DNA of 64,000 bases from Roseiarcus sp963741405 (GTDB taxonomy: Bacteria > Pseudomonadota > Alphaproteobacteria > Rhizobiales > Beijerinckiaceae): positions 1 through 64,000 of the forward strand of contig CAVUHX010000042.1 in the NCBI GenBank assembly GCA_963741405.1. Reading direction: 5' to 3'. Each line of letters starts with the position of its first letter. The stretch's first letter is position 1. The translations under genes and the position numbers were made by a program. Below the pieces are notes generated by a model. It saw nothing but the letters and a program-made list of their open reading frames with translations, was not told where the DNA came from and searched no databases. Of this stretch, positions 1 to 13,279 are shown in pieces.

Positions 1-430
1 GTTAAGTGCTGGTTAACCAAGTTGGATTCGAAGAGGCGTGGGAGGGTCACGCCATGTCGTTTGGATTTCTGGATCATATGCGGGTTGTTCCTGACCACCG
101 GATTCCGGGGATGGTGACGTATCCCTTGAACGAGGTGCTGCTGTCGACGCTGGTTGGGGTCGTGTGCGGAGCGGACGACTGGGAAGGGGTGGAGGAGGTT
201 GCGACCGGGGCGTTGGACTGGCTGCGCGGCTTTCTGCCGTTCGCCAACGGCATCCCAACGGCGCAGACTTTGCGCAAGGTGTTTCGCTTGCTGGACACGC
301 AGGCGTTGCAGCGCGGCTTTGCGGCTTGGGCCGCCTCGCTGCGCGCCGAAGCGGGCGGAGTGATCGCCGTGGACGGCAAGACGCTGCGCGGTTCGAAGAC
401 GTCGCCGGACGGGAAGGGCGCGCTGCATCT

Positions 431-439
431 GGTTTCCGC
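431..439. repeat. Target-site duplication, left copy
   Basis: GGTTTCCGC at 431-439 is repeated exactly at 1868-1876 on the far side of the nested insertion. Removing one copy together with the insert restores the ISAs1 reading frame. Confidence 0.75.
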
Positions 440-485
440 TTACGCTGTACTGCGGCACGGTTTTGAGGCACCCGGCTGCGCTTGC

Positions 486-1400
486 TCAAGCGGCCAAGGG
501 TAAGGTGGCTGCGAGCGTCGGGTCAATCGCAATTCGCGGCATGGTTTGCTCCTCTCTGACCGTGGCGGGCGTTTTGTATCCATGCCGCGCGACGAGCCAA
601 TTTTCGTTGTAGCGCCTGGCGAATGCGACGAGCTCGACGCGCAGTTCCTCGATGGTTTTGAACGTCCGCACCCAGAGCAAGTTCTCCTTCAAGGTTCGGA
701 TGAAGCGTTCGGCGACGCCATTGCCCTCGGGTTCGCGCACGAAGGACGGCGAAGCCTCGATGCCCAGACATTTGATCTCGGCCTGAAAATCGCGGGACAT
801 GTAATTGGAGCCATGATCGTGACGCAGCTTGAGCCCACGCGCCACGCCGGGCGCGATGGAACCGAAGCACCGATGGACCCCTCGCCGGACCGGCTCGAGT
901 GCCTTGAAAATGTATTGGGCTGAATGTGTGCGCTGTATGGCGATGAACTCCCGAGTTCGCGTAGGTGTTCGATACGGCGACGAAAACATAAGCCGCTCTC
1001 TTCCTCGAGGGTGACGGTCTCGCTCATGTCTGTTCTCGACATCTTCGATTCGACCTTGTCGGTGTCTACGGTTCCGTCGTGCCGTCTTCTCTCGGTTGCG
1101 GCCGACGCGACGGGCGATGAAGAAGCTGTTCTCTCCTATCACCCGGCGCACGCGGCGAGGGCTCGTAGCCGAACCCCGGCAACGCGCAGTCGCGCCCAGA
1201 TTTGCGATAGCCCTCGCCATGGAAGTCTGACGCCTCGATTTGCCGGCGAAGATGATCGGCGAGGTCGGCATCCGGAAAGGGCCTGTCGGGCCGGGGCAAC
1301 GGGGAATCCAGGCGAGGGCGCACCCTTGAGAAAGCGATAGACGCCGCGCGCGAGACACGCCACGCGCGCGAGACCCGCGCCAGGCCATAAGAACGAGACA
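486..1400 (-). pseudogene. IS3-like OrfB, integrase-core transposase (frameshifted)
   Basis: Read on the minus strand, the C-terminal third is intact in one frame: LKLRHDHGSNYMSRDFQ, then FVREPEGNGVAERFIRTLKE with the catalytic glutamate, then RYNENWLVARHGYKTPA, ending PLAA at 486. The upstream parts (DADLADHLRRQIEASDFHGEGYRK, then TDMSETVTLEE) lie in other frames, so several indels separate the pieces. It is an rve integrase-core transposase. No uninterrupted frame covers all the catalytic residues, so it is inactive as sequenced. Confidence 0.75.
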
Positions 1401-1406
1401 TGGAAG

Positions 1407-1830
1407 GCGAGCCGTCTGGCTCATCGTCTCGACCTCCTTCGGGCCAAAGAGCTTTTGGCCTCCATGGCGGTGATCCTGGCGGGCAGCAGATCGTTGTCGA
1501 TGGTGATCTCGCCCACCCTGGATTTCAGTCGGGCGATTTATCCTCGCGATCGTCGCGCTCACGTTCCTTCAGGGCCGAGCCGCGCCGGCGAGCGCTCGGT
1601 CCCGCCGTTCGGTCAGCTTGGCCACCGAGACATTCGCTTCCCGGGCGACGACTTCCAACGGTTCGCCACGAAGAAACGCGCCACCACCGCCATCTTGCGT
1701 TGGACCGAATAGCGCTTCGGTCCTGCTTCAACGCCGAGGGGCGCTGCGCGGCTCTGGGAGACTCCGGCGCCCCCTCGGGCTTCAGCCCTGCGTCAATCGT
1801 CATTTCGACACCTCCGTTGCGGTTCAATTA
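1407..1830 (-). pseudogene. IS3-like OrfA, helix-turn-helix protein (frameshifted)
   Basis: Directly upstream of the integrase-core gene on the minus strand. Fragments in different frames add up to a typical OrfA: an N-terminal MTIDAGLKPEGAPE region, an HTH part reading roughly VVAREANVSVAKLTE, then ALKERERDDREDK and a C-terminal coiled stretch with EITIDNDLLPARITAMEAK. At least two frame changes are needed, so it is a decayed gene. Confidence 0.6.
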
Positions 1831-1867
1831 CCGCAGCCAGATGTCTCAGTTAACCGTCACGTACCCA

Positions 1868-1876
1868 GGTTTCCGC
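1868..1876. repeat. Target-site duplication, right copy
   Basis: Right copy of GGTTTCCGC; see the left copy at 431-439. The ISAs1 coding sequence resumes immediately after it. Confidence 0.75.
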
Positions 1877-2593
1877 GGCCGCCACCGAGGCGGGACTCGT
1901 GCTGGCCCAACGAGCGGTTGATGGAAAGTCCAACGAGATCACGGCGATCCCGGAGCTCCTGGACATGCTCAACCTCAAGGGCGCGATCGTGTCGATCGAC
2001 GCCATGGGGACGCAAAAGGAGATCGCCCAGCGTATCGTCGACAAAGGCGCGGATTATGTCCTCGCGCTCAAAGGCAATCAGACCAGCCTGCATGAGGACA
2101 CGGCGCTGTTCTTCGCCGATCCGGTCTGCGCCGCAGACTGCGCGGTGAGCGCCGAGACCGACGCCGGCCATGGCCGGATCGAAGAGCGCAGTTGCCAGGC
2201 CGCCGAGGCAAGCTGGCTCGCCGAACGCCACCCCGACTGGAAAAGTCTGCGCTCCATCGCCGCCGTCACCGCCCGGCGCATCGACAAGAAGACCGGCCGC
2301 GAAAGCCTGGGGACCCGCTACTTCATCACACCCTCGAACCCGATCCCAAGGCTATTCTCGCCGCAGTGCGCGCCCATTGGGGGATCGAGAACAACCTCCA
2401 TTGGACGATGGACGTGACCTTCGAGGAAGACCGATGCAGAACCAGAAAAGACGCCTCGGCGCTGAACTTCGCCGTCATCCGACACACCGGCTACAACCTC
2501 CTCAGCGCCGATAAGACACGCGGCTCCCTGCGCCGTAAGCGCCTCAGAGCCTGCATCGACCCCGCGTTCCGGACCAACCTCTTCGCCGCTTAA

Positions 2594-3101
2594 CGATTTA
2601 GGATTTTGCCCTGAAACTTGTCCACAAGCCTCTTGCACGCCGCAGTCAAACTCGCTAAGAGAGCCGACCGGGGTTGGCGGCGCGATGCGACCCCGAATGA
2701 TCATACATGGCTACCGCCCTGTTCGGGTTCAACCTCATAGAGGCAGGCGCGAAGAGGAGCGGCGGATAGGCCGGAGGACGGAGGGAAACCCCTTTGCGTC
2801 CGTCCGGCCATGTCCTGTCCGAGACTGCCGGCGCGTGAGCCTTCGGGCGAACGCTTAATTCCGACGCCCTCGAAAAAGGGGTTCCGGGGCCAGCATAGAC
2901 GGGGAAGACCGGGTTTTCACACCGTGGGGGCGTTCGCCACCACGGAAAATGCGGTTCGAACCTTCTGTCCGGCGCTGGGTTCGCCCAACTCCGGGGACAG
3001 GCGCAAGTCGTCGCGGCGCTCGAGTCTCTCGTTGATTCGCGCGGCGCGGCATGTGCAACAGGCGGGCCTCGAAAGGGGTTCGCCGACCGGAGACAGCACC
3101 C
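2594..3101 (+). promoter_or_regulatory. Upstream region / mRNA leader of rplJ
   Basis: About 500 bases without a convincing gene lie between the ISAs1 remnant and rplJ. The operon promoter and the L10-binding leader expected before rplJ in many bacteria should lie here. I see a strong hairpin at 2769-2809 but could not assign the L10 target or exact promoter boxes. rplK and rplA, usually just upstream, are not in the window. Confidence 0.4.
2769..2809 (+). other. Strong hairpin upstream of rplJ
   Basis: GGCCGGAGGACG (2769-2780) pairs with CGTCCGTCCGGCC (2797-2809), 12 base pairs with one bulged G. No T-run follows, so it is not a classical terminator. It may be part of the rplJ leader or the end of an upstream unit. 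Confidence 0.5.
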
Positions 3102-3617
3102 GTGGATAGAGCGGAAAAGAAAGAGGCTGTCGCGGCCCTGAACGACCTCTTCTCGAAGACGTCGGTCGTGGTCGTGGCGCACTATTCCGGCTTGACGGTC
3201 GCCCAGATGCAGCGTCTGCGCAAGCAGATGAAGGCCGCTGGGGCGAACGTCCAGGTCGCCAAGAACCGCCTCGCCCAGATTGCTCTCAAAGGCACGGACG
3301 TCGCCTCGATCGGCCCCTTGCTCAAGGGTCCGACCCTGATCGCCCATTCGGTCGATCCGGTGGCGGCGGCCAAGGCAGCCGTGGCGTTCGCCAAGGATCA
3401 CGACAAGTTCGTGGTTCTGGGCGGGGCCATGGGCAAGACCGTCCTCGATGTCGAAGGGATCAAGGCGCTCGCGACCTTGCCTTCCCTCGACGAGCTGCGC
3501 GCCAAACTCCTGGGGCTCATCACCGCCCCGGCGACCAAGCTCGCCCAGCTCTCCACCGCGCCGGCAGCCAAGCTCGCGCGCGTGGTCGGGGCCTATGCCG
3601 CCAAAGACGCAGCCTGA
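3102..3617 (+). CDS. rplJ: 50S ribosomal protein L10
   Basis: L10 anchors the L7/L12 stalk on the large ribosomal subunit and recruits translation GTPases. The 171-residue protein (VDRAEKKEAVAALNDLF start, VAKNRLAQIAL, PTLIAHS) has the family length of about 170. I chose GTG at 3102 because GGAGA (3089-3093) is well spaced before it and because longer upstream starts add a non-conserved tail. It precedes rplL by 51 bases, in the usual rplJ-rplL-rpoB-rpoC order. By analogy the L10-L12 complex probably represses its own mRNA through the leader. Confidence 0.96.
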   Translation: MDRAEKKEAVAALNDLFSKTSVVVVAHYSGLTVAQMQRLRKQMKAAGANVQVAKNRLAQIALKGTDVASIGPLLKGPTLIAHSVDPVAAAKAAVAFAKDHDKFVVLGGAMGKTVLDVEGIKALATLPSLDELRAKLLGLITAPATKLAQLSTAPAAKLARVVGAYAAKDAA

Positions 3618-3668
3618 GCCAGGCCCTTCCATTTCTTCGAATCGAACCCATATAAGGAACTCTAAAAA

Positions 3669-4046
3669 ATGGCCAATCTCGAAAAAATCGTCGACGAACT
3701 CTCGAGCCTGACGGTTCTGGAAGCCGCGGAACTCGCCAAGCTGCTCGAAACCAAGTGGGGCGTCTCGGCCGCTGCCGCCGTCGCGGTCGCCGCCGCTCCG
3801 GCCGGCGCCGCCGCTGCCGCTCCGGTCGAGGAGCAGACCGAGTTCACCGTCGTCCTGGCCGCCATCGGCGACAAGAAGATCGAGGTGATCAAGGAAGTCC
3901 GCGCGATCACGGCGCTCGGATTGAAGGAAGCAAAGGACCTCGTCGAGGGTGCGCCGAAGCCGGTGAAGGAAGGCGTCTCGAAGGAAGAAGCCGAGAAAAT
4001 CAAGGCTGCACTGGAGAAAGTCGGCGCGAAGGTCGAGCTCAAGTGA
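3669..4046 (+). CDS. rplL: 50S ribosomal protein L7/L12
   Basis: L7/L12 is the flexible stalk protein that binds EF-Tu and EF-G. The 125-residue protein shows all three parts: the N-terminal dimerisation helix (MANLEKIVDELSSLTVLEA), an Ala/Pro/Gly hinge near residues 37-52, and a C-terminal globular domain (EFTVVL, IKEVRAITALGLKEAKDLV, ending KVELK). It is preceded by AAGGAACTC and lies directly after rplJ. Several copies per ribosome are expected, consistent with the attenuator-like hairpin after it that would lower rpoBC expression. Confidence 0.97.
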   Translation: MANLEKIVDELSSLTVLEAAELAKLLETKWGVSAAAAVAVAAAPAGAAAAAPVEEQTEFTVVLAAIGDKKIEVIKEVRAITALGLKEAKDLVEGAPKPVKEGVSKEEAEKIKAALEKVGAKVELK

Positions 4047-4087
4047 GGAGCGCGCGGGTCCCGCGCGGGCCCGCAATCCAAGAAAAA

Positions 4088-4134
4088 TGGGACGGTCCAG
4101 GGGCTCGTGGCCCCGGGGCCGTTCCGGCGTTTTT
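4088..4134 (+). terminator. Attenuator-like hairpin between rplL and rpoB
   Basis: GGGGC (4099-4103) pairs with GCCCC around a short loop. The outer GGACGG pairs with CCGTTCC, with some bulges, and a run of five T follows at 4130-4134. A partial terminator between rplL and rpoB is known in E. coli and sets the lower level of polymerase relative to stalk protein. The function here is inferred from structure and position. Confidence 0.55.
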
Positions 4135-4283
4135 GAGATGGGCGATTTCCAGCCCTCTTTCGGGCGCGGGCGGCTGCGGGGGCCGGGGCGCAAAGGCAGA
4201 GGACATCCGGGGGCGCTTGCGGCGTCCCGTCAGCCCGGGGGCGATCCCGCCGATCATCGGGCTTTTGAGCATTGAGGAACGAC

Positions 4284-8406
<4,123 letters not shown>

Positions 8407-8525
8407 AGCTGGGGCGCCCCGCTCCTGCGGGCGCCGTTGAAGAGGTTTGCTCGCGGCGGTCGCGCCGCGATTTCTTCCATGCGAGCGAGGTAGGCGCCTG
8501 GCGCCGGGCCTCGCGGGAGACGAGA

Positions 8526-11500
8526 ATGAACCAGGAAATCACCAATCCCTTCGCGCCAGTTGCGGCCCCGCAGGCGTTCGATCAGATCCAGATCGCCATC
8601 GCGAGCCCGGAGAAGATCCTTTCGTGGTCGTTCGGCGAGATCAAGAAGCCCGAGACGATCAACTACCGCACGTTCAAGCCGGAGCGCGACGGCCTGTTCT
8701 GCGCCCGGATCTTCGGGCCGATCAAGGACTACGAATGCCTGTGCGGTAAATACAAGCGCATGAAGTACAAGGGTGTCATTTGCGAGAAGTGCGGGGTCGA
8801 GGTGACGCTGTCGCGCGTGCGGCGCGAACGCATGGGCCACATCTCGCTCGCCGCCCCGGTCGCGCACATCTGGTTCCTGAAGTCGCTGCCCTCGCGCATC
8901 GGCCTTCTGCTCGACATGACGCTCAAGGATCTCGAGCGGATCCTCTATTTCGAGTCCTATATCGTGCTCGATCCGGGCCTGACGCCGCTGAAGGATCGTC
9001 AGCTCCTTAGCGAGGACGACCATCTGCGCGCCCTCGACGAATACGGTCAGGACAGCTTCACCGCGATGATCGGCGCCGAGGCGATCCGCGAAATTCTCAA
9101 GGGCATGAACCTGCAGAAAATCGCCGATGACCTCAAAGTCGAGATCGCCGAGTCGAAGAGCGAGCTGAAGCCGAAGCGGCTCGCCAAGCGGCTCAAGATC
9201 ATCGAAGCCTTCATCCACTCCGGCAACAAGCCCGAATGGATGATCATGACCGAGATTCCGGTCATCCCGCCGGACCTGCGCCCGCTGGTTCCGCTCGATG
9301 GCGGACGGTTCGCGACCTCGGACCTCAATGACCTCTACCGTCGCGTCATCAACCGCAATAACCGGCTCAAGAGGCTGATGGAGCTGCGTGCGCCGGACAT
9401 TATCATCCGCAACGAAAAGCGGATGCTGCAGGAGTCGGTGGACGCTCTGTTCGACAACGGGCGGCGCGGGCGCGTCATCACGGGCGCTAACAAGCGGCCG
9501 CTGAAGTCGCTCGCCGACATGCTCAAAGGCAAACAGGGTCGGTTCCGCCAGAACCTTCTTGGCAAGCGCGTCGACTATTCCGGCCGCTCGGTGATCGTGG
9601 TCGGGCCCGAGCTCAAGCTCCACCAGTGCGGCCTGCCGAAGAAGATGGCGCTCGAACTGTTCAAGCCGTTCATCTATTCGCGCCTCGACGCCAAGGGCCT
9701 GTCGGCCACCGTCAAGCAGGCGAAGAAGCTGGTCGAGAAGGAGAAGCCGGAGGTCTGGGACATCCTGGACGAGGTGATCCGCGAGCACCCGGTGATGCTC
9801 AACCGCGCCCCGACTCTGCACCGTCTCGGCATCCAGGCGTTTGAGCCGGTGCTGATCGAGGGTAAGGCGATCCAGCTTCACCCGCTCGTCTGCTCGGCGT
9901 TCAACGCCGATTTCGACGGCGACCAGATGGCCGTGCATGTTCCGCTGTCGCTGGAGGCGCAGCTGGAGGCGCGCGTGCTAATGATGTCGACCAACAACAT
10001 CCTGCACCCCGCCAACGGCCAGCCGATCATCGTGCCGAGCCAGGACATCGTGCTCGGTCTCTACTACGTTTCGCTGATGCGCGACGGCGAGCCCGGCCAG
10101 TACGAGGAGGATCCGAAGACCAAGCGTCCCGTGCGCGGCGTCTATAGCGACATGGGCGAGATCGAACATGCGCTCGCAGCCAAGGCGATCACGCTGCACA
10201 CGAGGATCAAGGGCCGCGCCTGGACTTACAACGACAAGGGCGAGCGGGTGGCGAAGATCTTCGACACCACGCCCGGCCGCCTGATCCTCGGCCAGCTTCT
10301 GCCAGAGCATGCCAAGGTCCCCTTCGACGTCGTCAACAAGTTGATGACGAAGAAGGAAATTTCCAACATGATCGACATCGTCTACCGCAACTGCGGTCAG
10401 AAGGAGACGGTCATCTTCTGCGACCGGATCATGGCGCTCGGCTTCCGCGAAGCGTTCAAGGCCGGCATTTCCTTCGGCAAGGACGACATGGTCGTGCCCG
10501 AAACAAAGACCAAGCGCATCGCCGAGACGTCGGCGCTGACCAAGGAATATGAGCAGCAGTACAACGACGGCCTCATCACCCAAGGCGAGAAGTACAATAA
10601 AGTCGTCGACGCCTGGGCGAAATGTTCGGACAAGCTCGCCGAGGAGATGATGGCGGGCATCTCGGCGGTTTGGAAGGATGAGAACGGCCGCGACAGGCCG
10701 ATCAACTCGATCTACATGATGTCGCACTCCGGGGCGCGCGGCTCGCCGACCCAAATGCGTCAGCTCGCGGCCATGCGCGGACTGATGGCCAAGCCGTCGG
10801 GCGAGATCATCGAGAGCCCGATCATCTCCAATTTCAAGGAGGGGCTGTCGGTTCTCGAATATTTCAACTCGACCCACGGCGCGCGCAAGGGCCTCGCCGA
10901 CACCGCGCTCAAGACGGCGAACTCGGGCTACCTCACCCGGCGCCTGGTCGACGTCGCGCAGGACTCGATCATCACCACGAACGACTGCGGATCACAGCGC
11001 GGCATCAGCATGCGTGCGATCGTCGACGCCGGAACGGTGGTGGCTTCGCTCGCAACCCGCATCCTGGGCCGCACCTCGGCCGAGACATTGCGCGACGCGG
11101 ACGGCAACGTCATCGTCGAAGCGGGTCAGATGATTGCCGAGGAGACCATGCCGGCGATCAACGCCGCCGGCATCCAGGAAGTCAAGATCCGCTCCGTGCT
11201 GACCTGCGAGGCGAAGAACGGCGTATGCGGTCTCTGCTACGGACGCGATCTCGCGCGCGGCACGCCGGTCAATCTCGGCGAGGCGGTCGGAGTCATCGCG
11301 GCGCAGTCGATCGGCGAGCCGGGCACGCAGCTCACCATGCGCACGTTTCATATCGGGGGCGCGGCGCAGCTCGCGGACCAGTCCTTCATAGAGTCGAACT
11401 TCGACGGCGACGTGAAGATCCGCAACCGCAACCTCGCCCGGAACTCGAACGGCGACCTGATGGCGATGGCGCGCAACGTTGCCGTGGTCATCCACGACCG

Positions 11501-12782
11501 CAGTGGGGCCGAGCGGGCGGTGCACCGCGTGCAGTACGGCGCTCGCCTCAAGGTCGATGAGGGCGACAAGGTCAAGCGCGGTCAGCGGATCGCCGAGTGG
11601 GATCCGTTCACCCGTCCGATCCTCACCGAAATCGATGGCGTCGTCGGGTTCGAAGACCTGGTCGAGGGCTCCTCGATGTCGGAACAGGTCGACGAGGCGA
11701 CCGGCATCGCCAAGCGCATCGTCACCGACTGGCGCTCGACGCCCCGCACCGCCGGCCTCAAGCCGGCGCTGGTGATCAAGAGCAAGGACGGCAAGATCGC
11801 CAAGCTGCCGCGCGGGGGCGAAGCCCGCTATCTCCTGCCGGTCGAGTCGATCATCTCCTATGAGCCGGGTTCGACGGTGCGCGCCGGCGACGTCATCGCC
11901 CGCATCTCGATCAACAGCGCCAAGACGCGCGACATCACGGGCGGTCTGCCGCGCGTGGCCGAGCTGTTCGAGGCGCGGCGGCCGAAGGATCACGCGATCA
12001 TCGCCGAGATTTCCGGCATTGTGCGGTTCGGGCGCGACTTCAAGAACAAGCAGCGCCTGTCGATCGAGCCGAGCGAGGAGGGCGTGGAACCGGTCGAGTA
12101 CCTGATACCGAAGTCGAAGCACATCCACCTGCAGGACGGGGACGTAATCGAGAAGGGCGAGTATATCGTTGACGGCAATCCCGCACCGCACGACATCCTC
12201 GCGATCAAGGGCGTCGAGGAGCTGGCGGCCTATCTCGTCAATGAGATCCAGGAAGTCTACCGCCTCCAGGGCGTCAGTATCAACGACAAGCACATCGAGG
12301 TGATCGTCAGGCAGATGTTGCAGAAGGTCGACATCGTAGATCCGGGCGACACCGACTTCTTGAAGGACGAGCAAGTCGACAAGCTCGATCTTGATGCGGC
12401 CAATGAGGCAGCGCTGGCCGAGGGCAAGAAGCCCGCTGTCGGCCTCCCGGTGCTGCTCGGCATCACCAAGGCGAGTCTGCAGACGCGTTCCTTTATCTCG
12501 GCGGCCTCCTTCCAGGAGACGACACGCGTGCTGACCGAGGCTGCGGTCAACGGCAAGGTCGATACGCTCGAGGGCCTCAAGGAGAACGTGATTGTCGGAC
12601 GCCTGATTCCGGCGGGCACCGGGGCGGCGATGGCGAAACTGCGCGCCATCGCTTCGATGCGCGACACGCTTATCCTGGCGCAGAAGGCCGAGGCATCGGA
12701 AGCCCCGGCGGCCCTGCCGCTCGCGGCGCCCGCGGTTGACGTCGCCTCGCGCAAAGAGAGGTCGAAGTCGGCGGCGGAGTGA
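8526..12782 (+). CDS. rpoC: RNA polymerase beta' subunit
   Basis: RpoC completes the polymerase catalytic core. The 1,418-residue protein is intact. Near residues 70-90 is the N-terminal zinc site (CLCGKYKRMK, CEKCG). Around residue 460 is NADFDGDQMAVH, whose three aspartates hold the active-site magnesium. The second zinc site (CGSQRG, CEAKNGVCGLCYG) lies near residues 820-905. The start follows GGGAGACGAGA. It is co-transcribed with rpoB and ends at a strong terminator. In many alphaproteobacteria rpsL-rpsG-fusA comes next; here it does not. Confidence 0.97.
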   Translation: MNQEITNPFAPVAAPQAFDQIQIAIASPEKILSWSFGEIKKPETINYRTFKPERDGLFCARIFGPIKDYECLCGKYKRMKYKGVICEKCGVEVTLSRVRRERMGHISLAAPVAHIWFLKSLPSRIGLLLDMTLKDLERILYFESYIVLDPGLTPLKDRQLLSEDDHLRALDEYGQDSFTAMIGAEAIREILKGMNLQKIADDLKVEIAESKSELKPKRLAKRLKIIEAFIHSGNKPEWMIMTEIPVIPPDLRPLVPLDGGRFATSDLNDLYRRVINRNNRLKRLMELRAPDIIIRNEKRMLQESVDALFDNGRRGRVITGANKRPLKSLADMLKGKQGRFRQNLLGKRVDYSGRSVIVVGPELKLHQCGLPKKMALELFKPFIYSRLDAKGLSATVKQAKKLVEKEKPEVWDILDEVIREHPVMLNRAPTLHRLGIQAFEPVLIEGKAIQLHPLVCSAFNADFDGDQMAVHVPLSLEAQLEARVLMMSTNNILHPANGQPIIVPSQDIVLGLYYVSLMRDGEPGQYEEDPKTKRPVRGVYSDMGEIEHALAAKAITLHTRIKGRAWTYNDKGERVAKIFDTTPGRLILGQLLPEHAKVPFDVVNKLMTKKEISNMIDIVYRNCGQKETVIFCDRIMALGFREAFKAGISFGKDDMVVPETKTKRIAETSALTKEYEQQYNDGLITQGEKYNKVVDAWAKCSDKLAEEMMAGISAVWKDENGRDRPINSIYMMSHSGARGSPTQMRQLAAMRGLMAKPSGEIIESPIISNFKEGLSVLEYFNSTHGARKGLADTALKTANSGYLTRRLVDVAQDSIITTNDCGSQRGISMRAIVDAGTVVASLATRILGRTSAETLRDADGNVIVEAGQMIAEETMPAINAAGIQEVKIRSVLTCEAKNGVCGLCYGRDLARGTPVNLGEAVGVIAAQSIGEPGTQLTMRTFHIGGAAQLADQSFIESNFDGDVKIRNRNLARNSNGDLMAMARNVAVVIHDRSGAERAVHRVQYGARLKVDEGDKVKRGQRIAEWDPFTRPILTEIDGVVGFEDLVEGSSMSEQVDEATGIAKRIVTDWRSTPRTAGLKPALVIKSKDGKIAKLPRGGEARYLLPVESIISYEPGSTVRAGDVIARISINSAKTRDITGGLPRVAELFEARRPKDHAIIAEISGIVRFGRDFKNKQRLSIEPSEEGVEPVEYLIPKSKHIHLQDGDVIEKGEYIVDGNPAPHDILAIKGVEELAAYLVNEIQEVYRLQGVSINDKHIEVIVRQMLQKVDIVDPGDTDFLKDEQVDKLDLDAANEAALAEGKKPAVGLPVLLGITKASLQTRSFISAASFQETTRVLTEAAVNGKVDTLEGLKENVIVGRLIPAGTGAAMAKLRAIASMRDTLILAQKAEASEAPAALPLAAPAVDVASRKERSKSAAE

Positions 12783-12801
12783 GGTCCGCCGCACGCGAGT
12801 C

Positions 12802-12829
12802 GAAAAAGCCGACTCCGGGCGGCTTTTTC
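12802..12829 (+). terminator. Rho-independent terminator of rpoBC
   Basis: GAAAAAGCCG (12802-12811) pairs perfectly with CGGCTTTTTC (12820-12829) around an 8-base loop. The stem itself carries the T-run, so it can also work for the convergent gene on the other strand. It lies 20 bases after the rpoC stop. Confidence 0.85.
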
Positions 12830-12859
12830 GCGGACGGTCAAAGCCGACGCTGACGATGC

Positions 12860-13084
12860 CTATCGGCTCTCCCGGTTGGCATCGAACCGGATCTCTCCAT
12901 CGTCGACGATGAGGCGGCGCAGGCCGTGGAAACCCGGGCTGAGCCGGTCGCTGATCACGTCGAGGTAGTGCCTGCCGTCACCGTAGGTCCGATCGTCCAG
13001 AATATAGATTCCAGCGAGCCAAACCTTCTCGGAGTGAAGCCAGTCGCGCATTTCGGCGCTGACGACGACGTTCGCGCGACCCAT
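12860..13084 (-). CDS. Small hypothetical protein (74 aa)
   Basis: I do not recognise the family. The reading frame has a good ribosome site (AAGGA, about 7 bases before the ATG) and protein-like composition (MGRANVVVSAEMRDWLHSEK, then a YILDDRTYGDGRHYLDV stretch and an acidic C-terminus). There is no signal peptide or membrane segment. It converges on rpoC, sharing the bidirectional terminator. The gene is probably real; its function is unknown. Confidence 0.55.
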   Translation of the reverse strand: MGRANVVVSAEMRDWLHSEKVWLAGIYILDDRTYGDGRHYLDVISDRLSPGFHGLRRLIVDDGEIRFDANRESR

Positions 13085-13279
13085 CTCGATCCTTCAGGCC
13101 TCTGCGTTCGCAACGAATCGCCGGCAGGACGGTTCCGGCGATGCGGCCGCAACGGAAGCTCGGAGCCGCGCCGTTGTCATTCAGCGTTTCGCGGTGTGAA
13201 CATTCTGCCCCTCTCAGCTTGCGCCGGGCTTGGCTCCCAATCGCCATATCCTCCGAGCCGGACCGCGATGCGTCCGCCC

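Larger units (their letters stand above)
440..1867 (-). mobile_element. IS3-like insertion nested in the ISAs1 transposase
   Basis: This 1.43-kb insert sits inside the ISAs1 reading frame. It is bounded by the direct repeat GGTTTCCGC (431-439 and 1868-1876), which I read as a 9-bp target duplication. It encodes, on the minus strand, a small OrfA-like protein and an integrase-core OrfB-like protein, both frameshifted. Terminal inverted repeats are weak by eye. The family is inferred from the OrfA/OrfB layout and integrase motifs; IS3 elements usually make shorter duplications, so the assignment is tentative. Confidence 0.7.
54..2593 (+). pseudogene. ISAs1-family transposase, interrupted and frameshifted
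   Basis: Two blocks read as one ISAs1-type DDE transposase. Block 1 (54-439) carries the N-terminal domain and the first catalytic region, with IAVDGKTLRGS. Block 2 (from 1877) resumes at the next codon with AATEAGLVLAQRAVDGKSNEI, SIDAMGTQ and YVLALKGNQ. Deleting 440-1876 (the nested element plus one copy of the 9-bp repeat) joins the blocks in frame as HLVSAAATEAG, matching the usual family spacing. A second defect is a one-base deletion near 2331: the C-terminal part (LEPDPKAIL, HWGIENNLHWTMDV, ending NLFAA) continues in another frame to 2593. The gene cannot make a full transposase. The start at 54 is the first ATG before the conserved FLDHMRVVPDHR region. Confidence 0.88.

Noticed and set aside
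2655..4193. Minus-strand open frame opposite rplJ/rplL
   Set aside because: Overlaps two certain ribosomal protein genes and has mirror-like composition.
10992..12794. Long minus-strand open frame (600 codons) opposite rpoC
   Set aside because: Shadow of rpoC codon bias; no recognisable protein.
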